Shown here piece after piece: positions 38,829 through 49,399 of a stretch of DNA of 64,000 nucleotides; position 1 is the first letter of the stretch, and every line of letters begins with the position of its first letter. Both the position numbers and the translations under genes were made by a program. The stretch comes from Holothuria scabra (taxonomy: Eukaryota; Echinodermata; Holothuroidea; Aspidochirotida; Holothuriidae): positions 73,955,719 through 74,019,718 of the forward strand of contig CM074179.1 in the NCBI GenBank assembly GCA_037179385.1, written 5' to 3'. The notes below the pieces were generated by a model. The model was not told where the DNA came from, did not search any database, and saw only the letters and a list, made by a program, of their open reading frames with translations.

Positions 38829-40452
38829 AAAGAATAAGTAGAAAACACCACAAATATGACAATATTAGAGCACATACAAGATAAGAGAAACGTATATTTC
38901 AAACACACCTGTCTTCGTCATCAGGGTCAATGCGGAGTGAAGAAAAATTTAGAAACAACAAGAAACAAAACAAAAACAAACAAAAATACAAATCCTATCG
39001 AGAATGTTAAACAGAACCGGCTTCCCTGTAAACCACAGAAGGGAAGTCGCTCACCTAGTTATGCCGTAATTTTCATGGCTGACCTTGAAACCAGAATGCT
39101 GGCAGATTACCCCTTACAGCCGTTGCACTTTCATAGGTATATTGACGACACCTTTTTTATTTGGCCGCATGGCCTACCCAACTTACATTCTTTTGTATCA
39201 TTTTGCAATGCTTTTCATCCTTCTATTAAGTTCACATTTGATTATCCTGCCAAGGAAATTCCTTTCCTTGACGTACTAGTTAAACTTAACAATGGTTCCA
39301 TGGCTACGACACTTTATTGTAAACCAACAGGTACCCATGGCTACCTCAATTTCAAGAGCTCGCATCACTTAAGTTTGAAAAAGTCTATTGTGTTTTCTCA
39401 ATGCATTAGAATCAAACGTATTTGTTCTACCCAGCCCGAATACGAAAAACATGTCAATAACCTCGTGGAATTTTTTCTCAATATTGAGTACCCCCTACCC
39501 GTTATAAAAGCGGGAATCAGCAAGGCTTCCAGTCACAACCGGGACAAACTACTGTCTTACAAAACTAAAGTTGAAAATGCACGTATTCCACTTGTTTTTG
39601 ATTATTCGTCTAAAACAGAAAATTTACATCAATGTATTCGTTCAGATTTTGCTATTCTTCGGGCAGATAGTTCAATCTCTGAACTTTTTGAAGACCCCCC
39701 TTTAACTGCGAGGAGACAACCCCCCAACCTCAAATCCCTCCTCACATCATCCAGGCTTCGTGTAGCTGGAAACACAGGCAACAAAAAGTGTGGCAAGCCT
39801 AGGTGTCAGGTGTGCCCTTTCATTATCACTGACGAATTTTTTACCCCTCCGGGCACTACTTGTAACATCCGTCCCCCTCCCTTAAACTGTGACACGGCTA
39901 ATGTAGTTTATTTACTGTGCTGCAACGTGTGTGAGAAAGGCAACTATGTGGGTCAGACCGGCACCAAATTTAGACCGAGGTTTAACAACCACAAAAAAAC
40001 TATTCTAGACAAATCATTAAATTATCCTATATCCAAACATTTCACTAGTAACTCAAACCACTCTTTGTCTAATTTAAGATGTATCCTACTCAATTCTAAT
40101 TACCCATCTGTCACTCAAAGGCTTAAATCCGAAAGCAAATGGATGCTAAAACTGTCAACACATACCCGCGGCCTAAACAAAGATCTTGGTGTTTGAGCGA
40201 CTTCCCTTCTGTGGTTTACAGGGAAGCCTGTTCTGTTTAACATTCTCGATAGGATTTGTATTTTTGTTTGTTTTTGTTTTGTTTCTTGTTGTTTCTAAAT
40301 TTTTCTTCACTCCGCATTGACGCTGATGACGAAGACAGGTGTCTTTGAAATATACGTTTCTCTTATCTTGAATGTGCTCTAATATTGTCATATTTGTGGT
40401 GTTTTCTACTTATTCTTTTATACTACATGGAGCATACGTGGACTTACTTATA
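38829..40452 (+). mobile_element. PLE-A: Penelope-like element with inverted pseudo-LTRs
   Basis: A 225-bp segment (38829-39053, ending GAAGTCGCTCA) is repeated in inverted orientation directly after the ORF (40194-40420, starting TGAGCGACTTCCC). Identity is high, with a few substitutions. The right copy continues to GGACTTACTTATATTATATA, i.e. into TA repeats; the left copy also abuts a TA array. Inverted pseudo-LTRs are one of the known Penelope configurations. The 5' body is cut inside the RT domain at 39054. The inverted arms could fold the whole element into a hairpin. Confidence 0.88.
39054..40196 (+). CDS. Penelope-like RT (C-terminal half) plus GIY-YIG endonuclease
   Basis: The open frame of about 380 codons enters at RT motif 'SYAVIFMADLE' and carries the catalytic 'YIDDTFFIW' (motif C, YxDD). 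The 'EIPFLDVLV' motif and RT thumb follow. The PLE zinc-finger linker is 'KCGKPRCQVCPF'. Last is the GIY-YIG nuclease: 'NVVYLLCCNVC', 'NYVGQTGTKFRPRF', 'PISKHF', ending 'HTRGLNKDLGV'. RT motifs upstream of the active site are missing because of 5' truncation. The frame happens to stay open back through the left pseudo-LTR to an ATG at 38856, but those residues are not RT. No internal stop is present, so the insertion is young, yet it is probably not autonomous. Confidence 0.9.
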   Translation, partial: PSYAVIFMADLETRMLADYPLQPLHFHRYIDDTFFIWPHGLPNLHSFVSFCNAFHPSIKFTFDYPAKEIPFLDVLVKLNNGSMATTLYCKPTGTHGYLNFKSSHHLSLKKSIVFSQCIRIKRICSTQPEYEKHVNNLVEFFLNIEYPLPVIKAGISKASSHNRDKLLSYKTKVENARIPLVFDYSSKTENLHQCIRSDFAILRADSSISELFEDPPLTARRQPPNLKSLLTSSRLRVAGNTGNKKCGKPRCQVCPFIITDEFFTPPGTTCNIRPPPLNCDTANVVYLLCCNVCEKGNYVGQTGTKFRPRFNNHKKTILDKSLNYPISKHFTSNSNHSLSNLRCILLNSNYPSVTQRLKSESKWMLKLSTHTRGLNKDLGV

Positions 40453-40905
40453 TTATATATATATATACAGATATGGCCTGGATATAAAAACTCTACACGT
40501 TACATATATAGATTTGCCCAATGTGCACAATATCCAGCCCATGTGAAATTCAGGCCTTTACAAGTTTAACATGGGCCATATGTTCCTTATGTTATATCGA
40601 GATATATCAGCCTATTTTTTTTTTAAAGCCAGATTCAAATCCCATATCTCCTCCAGTTATGGCCCGTATACAAAATATCTAAAGGCACACGTATAGATTT
40701 GCTACATATGCACCATATGTGTCCCATGTAAAATATTAGCAATAACAAATTCATATGGGTCATGTATTCCTTCAAGTTATTTCAAGTTGTATTTGCCGAC
40801 TTTTTTTTAAACCACATACAAATTCCATATCTGGTACAGAAATGGGCCAGATATAAATTTCCATTCATGGCCAATATATGGATTTTGAGTAAGGGCTCAC
40901 TTACC
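40453..40905. repeat. Diverged repeat rich in ATATGGCC words, family Y
   Basis: About 200-bp blocks repeat 'TATAGATTTGC..ATGTGCAC.ATAT', 'CCCATGT.AAAT' and 'ATGGGYCATRT.TTCCTT' at about 40500-40600 and 40690-40780. The closing phrase ATATATGGATTTTGAGTAAG recurs near 49340 (ATATGGATTTTAAGTAAGAG). Confidence 0.6.
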
Positions 40906-41601
40906 CCATAGTGACCTGCCAACCCTAACGTAAGTAGTTTCTCAACCCTACTTTACAACAGATTAAAATGCATATTTTTATAATAAAAGGCAATTTGACA
41001 AAGTCCACTGCACAAAGTCACTCTAATAATTTCTCCTTATGTTTGGGTTGGATGAAGGTAGAATAATGTCCCAATATTTCCTTGTAAACTCAAAATCTTT
41101 CAACACGTGTTGTAGTAGGGGGATTGCTTTGTTTATCCCGAAGATTTGGAGTATTTGCACGTGTCCATAGCCACAACAACGAATAACCGAACTCGATTAT
41201 TTAAATGCCTTATAGAAAGTACATATTTATACTACTAATGGGAGATCGTATTAAATGTCATCACAATATTTACTTTTCTTTAAAACTGGATACCAGTTAA
41301 ATGATGAATTCAATTCAAAAGTCCTCTTTCTCGTGACTTAATAGATCTTGCGGTCAATAAAAACAACATGTTTAAGATATGGGGTGGTTAGGGATTCTTC
41401 TTACATACCTTAGAATTGAAAAACATCAATACAGCACCTAGTTTTTTTTTTTTTTTTTTTTGTGGGAAAGCATTTGATGATGGTGCGTTAAAACTTGTAT
41501 TGAATTGAACTAATGTATTAATATGATGTTTATAATGCTGTTACCGCTCTTTTTGAAATGATCCAACTCAAGCAACTGGCGCTATGTTGGGAGATATATA
41601 G

Positions 41602-41955
41602 CAAACGCTAATGGAGATTTTGTCTTCTTATCTGGAAATTTAGGCCCATGTTTTCCTGAAAACAAAACATCGGAAAAGGGTCAAAAGGGTATCATAGAAT
41701 GTGCATGCAACAAATTAAAATGGCTTTCTTGGTACGATGGAAATGACACTATAACGATCAATCCGTTTATTTACATCAACCAATCGGGAAAATATGGAGA
41801 TGGTTACTTATCTGGAGAGTATGATATAAGTAATGACGATTCACTTGTTATAACAAACGTGTCATTAACAACATCCAGTGGTATTTATTCAGTGGTTATG
41901 GCTGCACCTGGGGGTTATGAACCACTGATTGAACAGTGTAATGTGGATATCCATG
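41602..41955 (+). CDS. Immunoglobulin V-type domain exon
   Basis: 354 nt open in one frame, entered after AGATATATAG in phase 1 and left at a good donor (CATG|GTGAGT) in phase 1. The 1-1 phase and 118-codon size are classic for Ig-domain exons. The translation shows the first Cys and Trp region (IIECACNKLKWLSWYDG) and two N-glycosylation-type sites (NQS, NVS). A 'DDSLVITNVSLTTSSGIYSV' stretch sits where the D-x-G-x-Y-x-C signature belongs, with Val in place of the usual Cys. The partner exons are not identified; the exon at 27118-27475, ending in phase 1, could splice to it across 14 kb of transposon-filled intron. Its polypyrimidine tract is weak, and another acceptor exists about 40 bp upstream. 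Confidence 0.65.
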
Positions 41956-42344
41956 GTGAGTTTACAGTATTGCACTGACGAAAAGAAAAAAAAACAAAAA
42001 CTACGGTTAATTTGACGATTGATTTAGTCAGCTATGCTTGAACCCAAAATATGTTTAGACTTTTGGCTCTAACTATGATCTCAAGATACTGGTTGATGGT
42101 GAAATCTAACCAGAAATTTGTAACTTTTGACTATGGTTTGAGTCAACAATTTAACCATAGTTAAGAACAGTGCATAGTTGATCATCGTGTGTTGAATAGA
42201 GTGTGGATTTATTTAAAAAATGGAAATTGAGATGGTAATATCATCACGTCATCTACCATTTAAAACTTATTAATAGATATGGATAGATTTACATGGACTC
42301 ATATGCGCTAACGTCACTGGTTGGCACTGGTTGCCACAGTCCCC

Positions 42345-42505
42345 CTATGAGCTGGGGGTTGTAGAATATGCCCAGGGTATTCCCCGCCTGTCGTAAGAGG
42401 CGACTAAACGGGAGGACTTGCACAGTATTTGAACTTTATGACACTATATAACACATTCGTGTTGGTGTGTCGTTAAATCATAGTCAAGTAACTAACTAAC
42501 TGGTT
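42345..42505 (+). repeat. SINE-like dispersed repeat
   Basis: Contains ATATGCCCAGGGTATTCC, the metazoan SINE-like phrase CCTGTCGTAAGAGGCGACTA, then TATAACACATTCGTGTTGGT and an (AACT)n tail (AACTAACTAACT). Same family as 1-155. The 5' end is unclear. Confidence 0.6.
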
Positions 42506-42929
42506 GCCATAAAAAAATTCACAGGATCATATGAAGGCATTCTCTTGCGTGTGCAGCGATATGGCGATTGAAGGCAAAATGTTTCCTTGCGTTTAGTTTT
42601 GTTTATGTTTGTTCTGTTTTATTATTTCACATGTACATAGGTAAATAAAGTTTCATGAATAGGAGTAAGATATGAACATAAATGAAGTGAACGCACGTAT
42701 ATGAGAAGCCTTGCCAGGCTTAAAAAATTATGCACTGGAAATAACTACAATTCAAACGACTTACAATAATTACTCTAAAACAAAGACTTATAGAGAAAAA
42801 ACAAACCAAGCCTAGGAAAAACGTAAGCCACAAAAACAAGGGAGCGACTTAAAAGGATGTGCACCCCCTTCAACCCTCCCATTAGTAAGGATGGTATAAT
42901 AACAAAAGAGGGTATTTATAAAGTAAGGT

Positions 42930-43640
42930 GTCAGAAACAGATCAGTGCAGCACTAGAAATAAGGAATACGAAAAAATGTACTGAGTAGGTTCCAACAGGG
43001 AGCTAGAAGAGCTCCCTTATTCTGATTGATCAAACTGACTGGTTTGTTTAGAGATGGAATGTTTGTCTTCTCAGTAAGGGAGTGAGGGAGAGAATTCCAC
43101 GCCTTGTGTGATCGGTTTCGGAAACAAATAATAAAAAAGTTTGTTGTGAAGAGGTTTGAATAGTGTCTTGGTGTAGGAATGTAGATTCATGACTGGTGTT
43201 GTTATCTTGGATTTAGGAGTTGCATGTAAAGATATTTGAAAGGTGTTCTGTTAAAATGCCGTTGAAAGAAAGGTACTTAAAAGTAGCAAAACATACGTTT
43301 ATTATGCCAGAAATTTTTAGAGATTATGTGAATTGAATATATCGTTTGTGTGATCACGTGGTTTTGAAGAGGTGATATGCTTCATGACTCCTTTATACAA
43401 AACATTTAACTTGTTTATGTGGACGGAAGCGACTGGCAGAAGACCAAATGATAGAACAATAGGTGAGGTGAGGATAGATTACGGTTAGATCTGGTAGTAA
43501 GTCTCCCTGGTTAGATAGATTATCCAAAGAACATCATGGGTAGTGGGTGTGGGCCACAGTCTTGTCGATATACCAAGTACCGTTGCAATTTGAGAAGAGA
43601 TGTAGAATAAGAATCTACACATAACCAATGTTATTGTCAA
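42930..43640 (-). pseudogene. Dead CR1/L2-type LINE, 3' part of RT ORF
   Basis: Minus-strand translations in several frames give consecutive LINE thumb blocks: 'ISSQIATVLGIS' near 43600, 'IYPHLTYCSIIWSSA' at about 43440-43490, 'SSKPRDHTNDIFNSHN' near 43370, and the C-terminal 'NFFI..FRNRSHKAWNSLP' near 43090-43145. Frequent frameshifts and stops show it is inactive. The order and spacing match the RT end of CR1/L2-type elements. Confidence 0.75.
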
Positions 43641-45480
43641 GCGGTCTTTGTTTGTAAGCATAAATAAGTCTATGAAAAATTAACAGAATGATAATCCCTT
43701 TCTGGTATCTTCTTTGAATACGGTACTTTGGTTTCCTTGATCGTCCAAATGTTGCGTGCTTTTGAACACACAACAGACATGGCATGACAGAGATAATCTA
43801 GAGAATCTTGAAATGTAATTCATTTAGCAATTTATTGGAATCATGTCGTTTTTTGTTTCTTCATTGTACTATTATGATCAAAACATTAAATTTTAGGGGT
43901 GAAATACCTTTCTGTTCTTTCGCCCTTGTTTTAACGCCTTACGTACATCATGTCCATACTAAATCAAAACGAGCCCATATTTTCGCAATCCGAAAAAGTA
44001 AGTCATTGTTTGGGAAATCATATGACAAACGTTTCTATAAACCCATGGTTGTATCAAGCAAAAACAAAAAAAAAGGGGGGGGGGGAGGGGAGTTTCCAAG
44101 GTAAATCTCTCTTTAACATTCATGACAGGCTAAATACACAGAGAAAAATAAAATCATAAAATTTAGTACAAATTGTCAGCGTAAAGTAACAACCGTGTGT
44201 GTATTTAAAGTAGAAAACACTTTCGTTCTCCATATCATGTGAATAATGTAAAAAAAAAAGAAGTGTTTCATTTTCATACTTTAGGTTTTGTGGTCTTCAC
44301 GTTTTACGTCATCTTCAAATACTAAAAGTGTCAGTCCATGCATTTTCATTTTTTGGAGCTCTGATTGACGTAGTAGAACCTACATAAGGAATCATTTTAC
44401 TTTATTATTGTACTTTTTTTTATACAGGAGCCTGTTATGATCATTTTTTTTCTACTTTTCATATCTCGGAGGCAGGCACATGTTGACACCATGCAGTAAA
44501 ATGCTGGCCAGAGTGTCCATTACAGAATAGCAAATAGAAAATAGCCAAGATAGAAGAATCAGATTACTCATAAAAAAAAATGCCTGATTGGAGTACTTCA
44601 TTTTGAGGTAGTGGTCGTACAACAAATTTATTTCAAAATTAACCCGTTTCCTTTATCACAAGGGAAATTCGTTCAGAATAAAATAAAATTTGATGAAAAT
44701 GGGGAAATTTGATTAATTTTCTTATTCTTACAAAAATTTCTCAAAATCAGCTTTGGTAGAATAAGAAATTGTGAGATATTTTTCATACATAATTCGTATT
44801 TTCATGCAACAAATTAACTCAGATTTCGTCAGTGTCGCATGAACCGGCCCTACTCGTGTTCCACAGAAATGTCCTCGTCGCGTAGCAGATTGAATGTCCT
44901 CTTGTATACGCACTAGGGTTATGATCAGTGCATTTCAGTACACACATTCAGGTATTTAACAACGGCTGATACAGTGCAACTAACACTGAAAGGCTGTAAT
45001 CCCGAACTTATCCCCTTGTACACAGTCTCTGTGTTGTGCACTTTGGGAATTCAGTAAAAGGATGTGAAAACTGACAAGTCACTACCATAGACCCCCGGGG
45101 TTATTATAGTGTTCTACAAGCTATTAGTAGCTATGCCGATTTTACTCTGTGTTCGTAACGATGGATGGGGCTGAAACAATCCATGGCCAACGATAAACTT
45201 AAAAATACGTAGTCTAACTTCAGTAACACAGATTTTATTCAAAAGATAGCATATGTGGCACCAGATTGCTTATAAGGACACCCAATTTTTCAAGAATTTT
45301 CAAAGGGGAAGGATTGTCTCTGCAAGGTCCTTCAGTGATGCCTTTTGGTTTTTAATTCCCATAAATAGACCTAGGCAAATTCTGTCAAATTCCAATTTTT
45401 ACCTAAAATGGTAGACTCTCTTTCCCACTGGTGGCATTGATAAAAAAAAGACAACATGTTTAGATTCTCTTTAAAAACAT
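43641..45480. other. No gene recognised
   Basis: Homopolymer tracts (A then G near 44067-44085) generate some of the ORFs. No domain or element was recognised. Confidence 0.4.
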
Positions 45481-45810
45481 GAATAAGCTATTTTTGGCCA
45501 TCTGAGGGGTCTAATTTTTCGAAATTTTCTTTACGCTCCACGCCAACCAACGGTGGCGCTTCGTTCAGTCCTTTGGGCAAAATTACATTTGTAGGGTCAA
45601 AATAGCTATTAACTCTCTGAACACTTTGCAGTTTGCGAACATATTTTGAAGTGAGCGTTTTATTGCAAAAGACAAAGGAAGGAAGCGACTCGTTAGATTC
45701 TTCGTATAAGTCAGGAAAATGCTATTTCCGGCCATCTGAGGGGTCTGATTTTCGAAATTTTCTCTACGCTCCGCACCAACCGGTGGCGCTCCGCTTAGAT
45801 AATCTTTATG
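45481..45810 (+). repeat. Repeat family X, two units 234 bp apart
   Basis: The units start near 45497 and 45731 with GCCATCTGAGGGGTCT, then TTTTTCGAAATTTTCT, TACGCTCC and CCAAC..GGTGGCGCT. They match the three-unit array at 5977-6380. Confidence 0.75.
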
Positions 45811-47220
45811 ATAAAGTAACGTTTTGTGACCAAGAAAACCCACAATCCTGTACCGATAATTGCTCTTTTATTTTGACTCCTAAAAGTGTGCAAATATAAT
45901 GACAAGTTTTACTTCGTAAGGTAGCATAAATGGCATAGGAATGCATGTAAAGACACAAAAGTTTCAGTTTTATCCTCATGAACCACCACGATTAACTTTT
46001 AACAGTGTTCCTGTCAAAGTCGAAAATCTTGCACCATTTTGCATCTAGGCTCCTTGAACTTACTACATACAAATAAACCAGATATTGTTTACCAAAATAA
46101 TATACTGTGTTATTTCCGATTGCTCTATGTTATACTTTAAGATTAAAATGCAGGTAATATTACAAAATGACACGGTAATGTTGTTATACTTGTAAATTTG
46201 CATATTTCATATGAAATACATACACATTGACCGGGAAAAGTTTTGGGGAAATTTCATACCTTTGCCCCCCCCCCCCCCCCCTGGAAAAAATCCTAGCTAC
46301 GCCACTATTTCAGGGTGCCATATTCGCAAGGTTTATACCCTCTACACCGTTATCACTTGAATATTGATAAATATGTCTAGACAGGGAATTGTTCGCAACT
46401 ACTTGAATGGCGGTTACCACATGCTCTTAAATTTGCTGTTGAGGTAGGGCTTTTTTCAGAGGCAGAGAGGTTAGCAAACAGTTGTTAAAATTGCCTTGAA
46501 AGCCCCGGAGTGTAGGTCAAGATTTATCGATTGTGAAAACAGCTACCTCTATTGAGAAAAATTCTGCAACTAGTTAATTAGTTATTTGGGGTTTTAATGC
46601 AACTTACTATATGACTGAGTTTTCAATGCCCGAAACGTCTTAAGTGTCAGATTAGTTGAGGACATAGCACGCCAATGTATTTAGAAAGCTATTATTTCAT
46701 CCAAAAATAAAATATGAACCTCTCATTTAAAAAAAAAATCTTTTTATTTATCTTTGAAGAAAAACTTTAAGTCGTTTGCACGGGGAGTTGTCAACATGGA
46801 GACAGGTGAGCACGACAAAAATTAACCATTGTATGCAAAAGAAAATAAAAAATGACAAATTCCAATCGATCTGAGTAGTAACTGAGTGATCTTTTCATGT
46901 TCCAACATTGTAATGACGTAAATTAAAACTGATAACATCCCAGGAAAATAAAAGGGAAACAAAATAAAAGATTACTAACGGTCGATTTGAGAGAATTTCG
47001 GACGACGTCTTTTTCATCTATCAGCTTCTTACTTCTTCATTTGGTATATTCTGGTTGAGAAAAATGTTGGTTTTGTTTTGAAAATATGTAAGACTTAACA
47101 TCATATCAAAACATTTTCCCACCGAATCGGTCCCAAATGGAAAGAACGAATTTTAAATAAAAAATCTTCCAAATTGATCTAAAATCGTTCCATTTTTAGC
47201 TCGAATAACTTAACTCGGTA
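45811..47220. other. No gene recognised; poly-C tract with dispersed motif
   Basis: A poly-C tract at about 46266-46281 is followed by CCTAGCTACGCCACTA, the reverse of the 'AGTGGCGTAGC' motif that precedes a poly-G tract near 55985-56025. The rest is unrecognised. Confidence 0.4.
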
Positions 47221-47472
47221 CACTCTAAAAACACTGGGGTTAAATTTAACCAGGATCGGTGTTCTATTTACTCCAACACAATCCTGGTTAACTTTTAACA
47301 CAAATCCTGGTTAAACTAACACAACTTCTGGTTAAAATAACACAAATTCTGGTTAAAATAACTAGGATTGGGGTCAGTTTAACCAGGAGTTGCGCTAAAA
47401 TTTAACCAGGATTATGTTGGAGTAAATAGAACACCGATCCTGGTTAAATTTAACCCCGGTGTTTTTAGAGTG
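47221..47472. mobile_element. MITE with CACTCTAAAAACAC termini, 252 bp
   Basis: Perfect inverted ends CACTCTAAAAACAC, with the arms alignable for about 75 bp (…GTTAAATTTAACCAGGATCG…). TA flanks both outer sides (47219-47220 and 47473-47474). The centre is made of short tandem units of AACACAA.TTCTGGTTAAA. It has no ORF and is non-autonomous; superfamily cannot be fixed from the ends alone. Confidence 0.85.
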
Positions 47473-47654
47473 TAGTTGTGGATAAAGAGATGTTTCTGTC
47501 ACGACGGAAATTTCAATGACTAATGTAATTTGGAATGTGTTTTAAAATTCCATTATGCTTTCACTATTCAAAACAAGAATTTCAGTAGTGAAAACTGTCA
47601 AACGAAGGGTTCTATCAAGTTTTGATATGCTAGAGGTGTACTTACTTTAAGCAC

Positions 47655-48125
47655 TTTGGTGAAATTTGCATTGAACCGATGAGTGGTTCTCAAGAAATGA
47701 GCATTTAAAGTTGTCACATTCGCAACAAACAGTGAACTTGAAGCAAGCACATACGACATCATATCCACACATTAATGGACAGTGTATTGTTTTTCTTAAC
47801 ACTTTACAGTCCATTTTCTCCTCACTGGTCCCATATTATCAAAATGTGATTGCATAAGTTAAATGAGAACAAACCTCTATGGGGAGGTCCTATTCCTATT
47901 AACGTCAAGGTCAACACAGAAAGTGTTCCTTTTCAATATGAAGGAGTGATATAATTTCTGCTGTCCTCAATCTCACTTTGGTACACAAATCTTATAACTT
48001 CATTTGCTGATATCTCGAGAAATACATGTCATTTATTTGAATGGAAATTTCACCACACTGAGTAGATTTAATTCTTCTTCCACATATAAAAATTAACTTC
48101 TGCTTAAACTTCCCCTTTAACATGT
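47655..48125. repeat. Repeat family Z with weak inverted ends
   Basis: The 3' half (47900-48122) matches 53660-53906: GTCAAGGTCAACACA, GTGATATAATKTCTGCTG, CTCAATCTCACTTTGG, ATATCT, TTCACATATRAAAATT. The outer parts pair imperfectly (GCACTTTGGTGAAATTTGCA against TGGAAATTTCACCACACTG), suggesting a decayed MITE. Confidence 0.6.
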
Positions 48126-48989
48126 GTTAAAAATCCTTACTTTTCAGCCGTGAATCAGCAAATTCTTAGTTCGAGTTTTGAGAGTCATGGTAATAACCGG
48201 GAATTGTCATGTGTATTAGTCTAATCTATTGTAAGAGTAGGTATGTGGCTAATAAATCCGTATTCTAAATGCAGGTCTTTCATTGTTTTAAGGTGAATGT
48301 TTCTTTTTGATATAGAGCATTTGCGGTCACCACAGAGGTTATCCTAAACTAATCAATCAGTTGAACACTGAATAAAAGATTTCAAAAAGTATAACTCCTT
48401 TTAAACACGAAGGGCCTTGGTTAGTTAACAAGTCTTATTGTATTTTACATTGATTATATTTATATCATTTAAACGTGAGATGTGCTTGTAAATAAGTATT
48501 TACTAGTTCCATATATGGGAAGGAGGTATGAAATTAAAATCCATTTATTGAGGGGGTCGGCTCTCAAACTATGCTGTAAAAAATGTGCAGATATCACTCA
48601 GATGAAAACCAGAACTAGATCTAATCAGCTTTCATCTGGATCAAGTCTTTATATGGAACCACATATGGCCTTTACCTGGACTAAATAATGCCTGTTCGCA
48701 TTATAAAAAGTTTTGTTTAAGGGCTAAGCATGGTCTATGCCTGTACCATATCTTCTTAAGGTATGAATCCTAGTGTAAGGACTTGTAGTACACACTTCTC
48801 ATTGGAACATTAAACACCAAGAGAAGTTTCAAGTGCTCCAAAAAGAATTTCGACTTCTTTCATAGCAGTGAACTTACAAATGCCTTAACATTGATTAATA
48901 TATGTAACCGCAGTAATATGGACTTCTAAGTATTGAATGAACTTTTTTTCGTATTTGAATGGAAAGAGTTCACTGTTTAGAGTATACTA

Positions 48990-49370
48990 TACTTTCAAAT
49001 CCCAAATTAATAAAACATCATCGTTCAGATACTTGTTCAGCCCAAATATGCATACGTTAGCTGGCTTGATTTGGCCATATTCAACTTGATTTCCATACAT
49101 AGTCTGGATTCTCATCAAGTTATATCGGATTACTCTAGCTGATTTACATATCCTGTATGCACTATAAGGTTATATTGTGACATTGCCACATCAAACTTGA
49201 TTCCCATATCTGGTATAGATTTTGATCAAGTAATCTTTTGTTTGACTTTGACGTATATCTGCCTCAGTTTGTATCAAGTTATATCTGGCTTAATATGGCC
49301 AGATCAATTATTTTGAGTCATTCATGTTTAGATGTAAAGCTTTATATGGATTTTAAGTAAGAGCATAGTT
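48990..49370. repeat. Repeat family Y, second locus
   Basis: Repeated phrases TCAAGTTATATC, GGCTTRATTTGGCCATAT and TTGATTYCCATA recur at about 90-100 bp intervals. The closing phrase matches the block at 40453-40905. Similar words (CACATATGGCCTTTACCTGG) also occur near 48660. Confidence 0.55.
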
Positions 49371-49399
49371 ATAATATTGTAAGAAAGAGATTCCCCAAT

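Noticed and set aside
38856..39053. N-terminal extension of the PLE-A protein
   Set aside because: The open frame there is the inverted pseudo-LTR read through by chance; the same stretch occurs in reverse after the ORF and in PLE-C.
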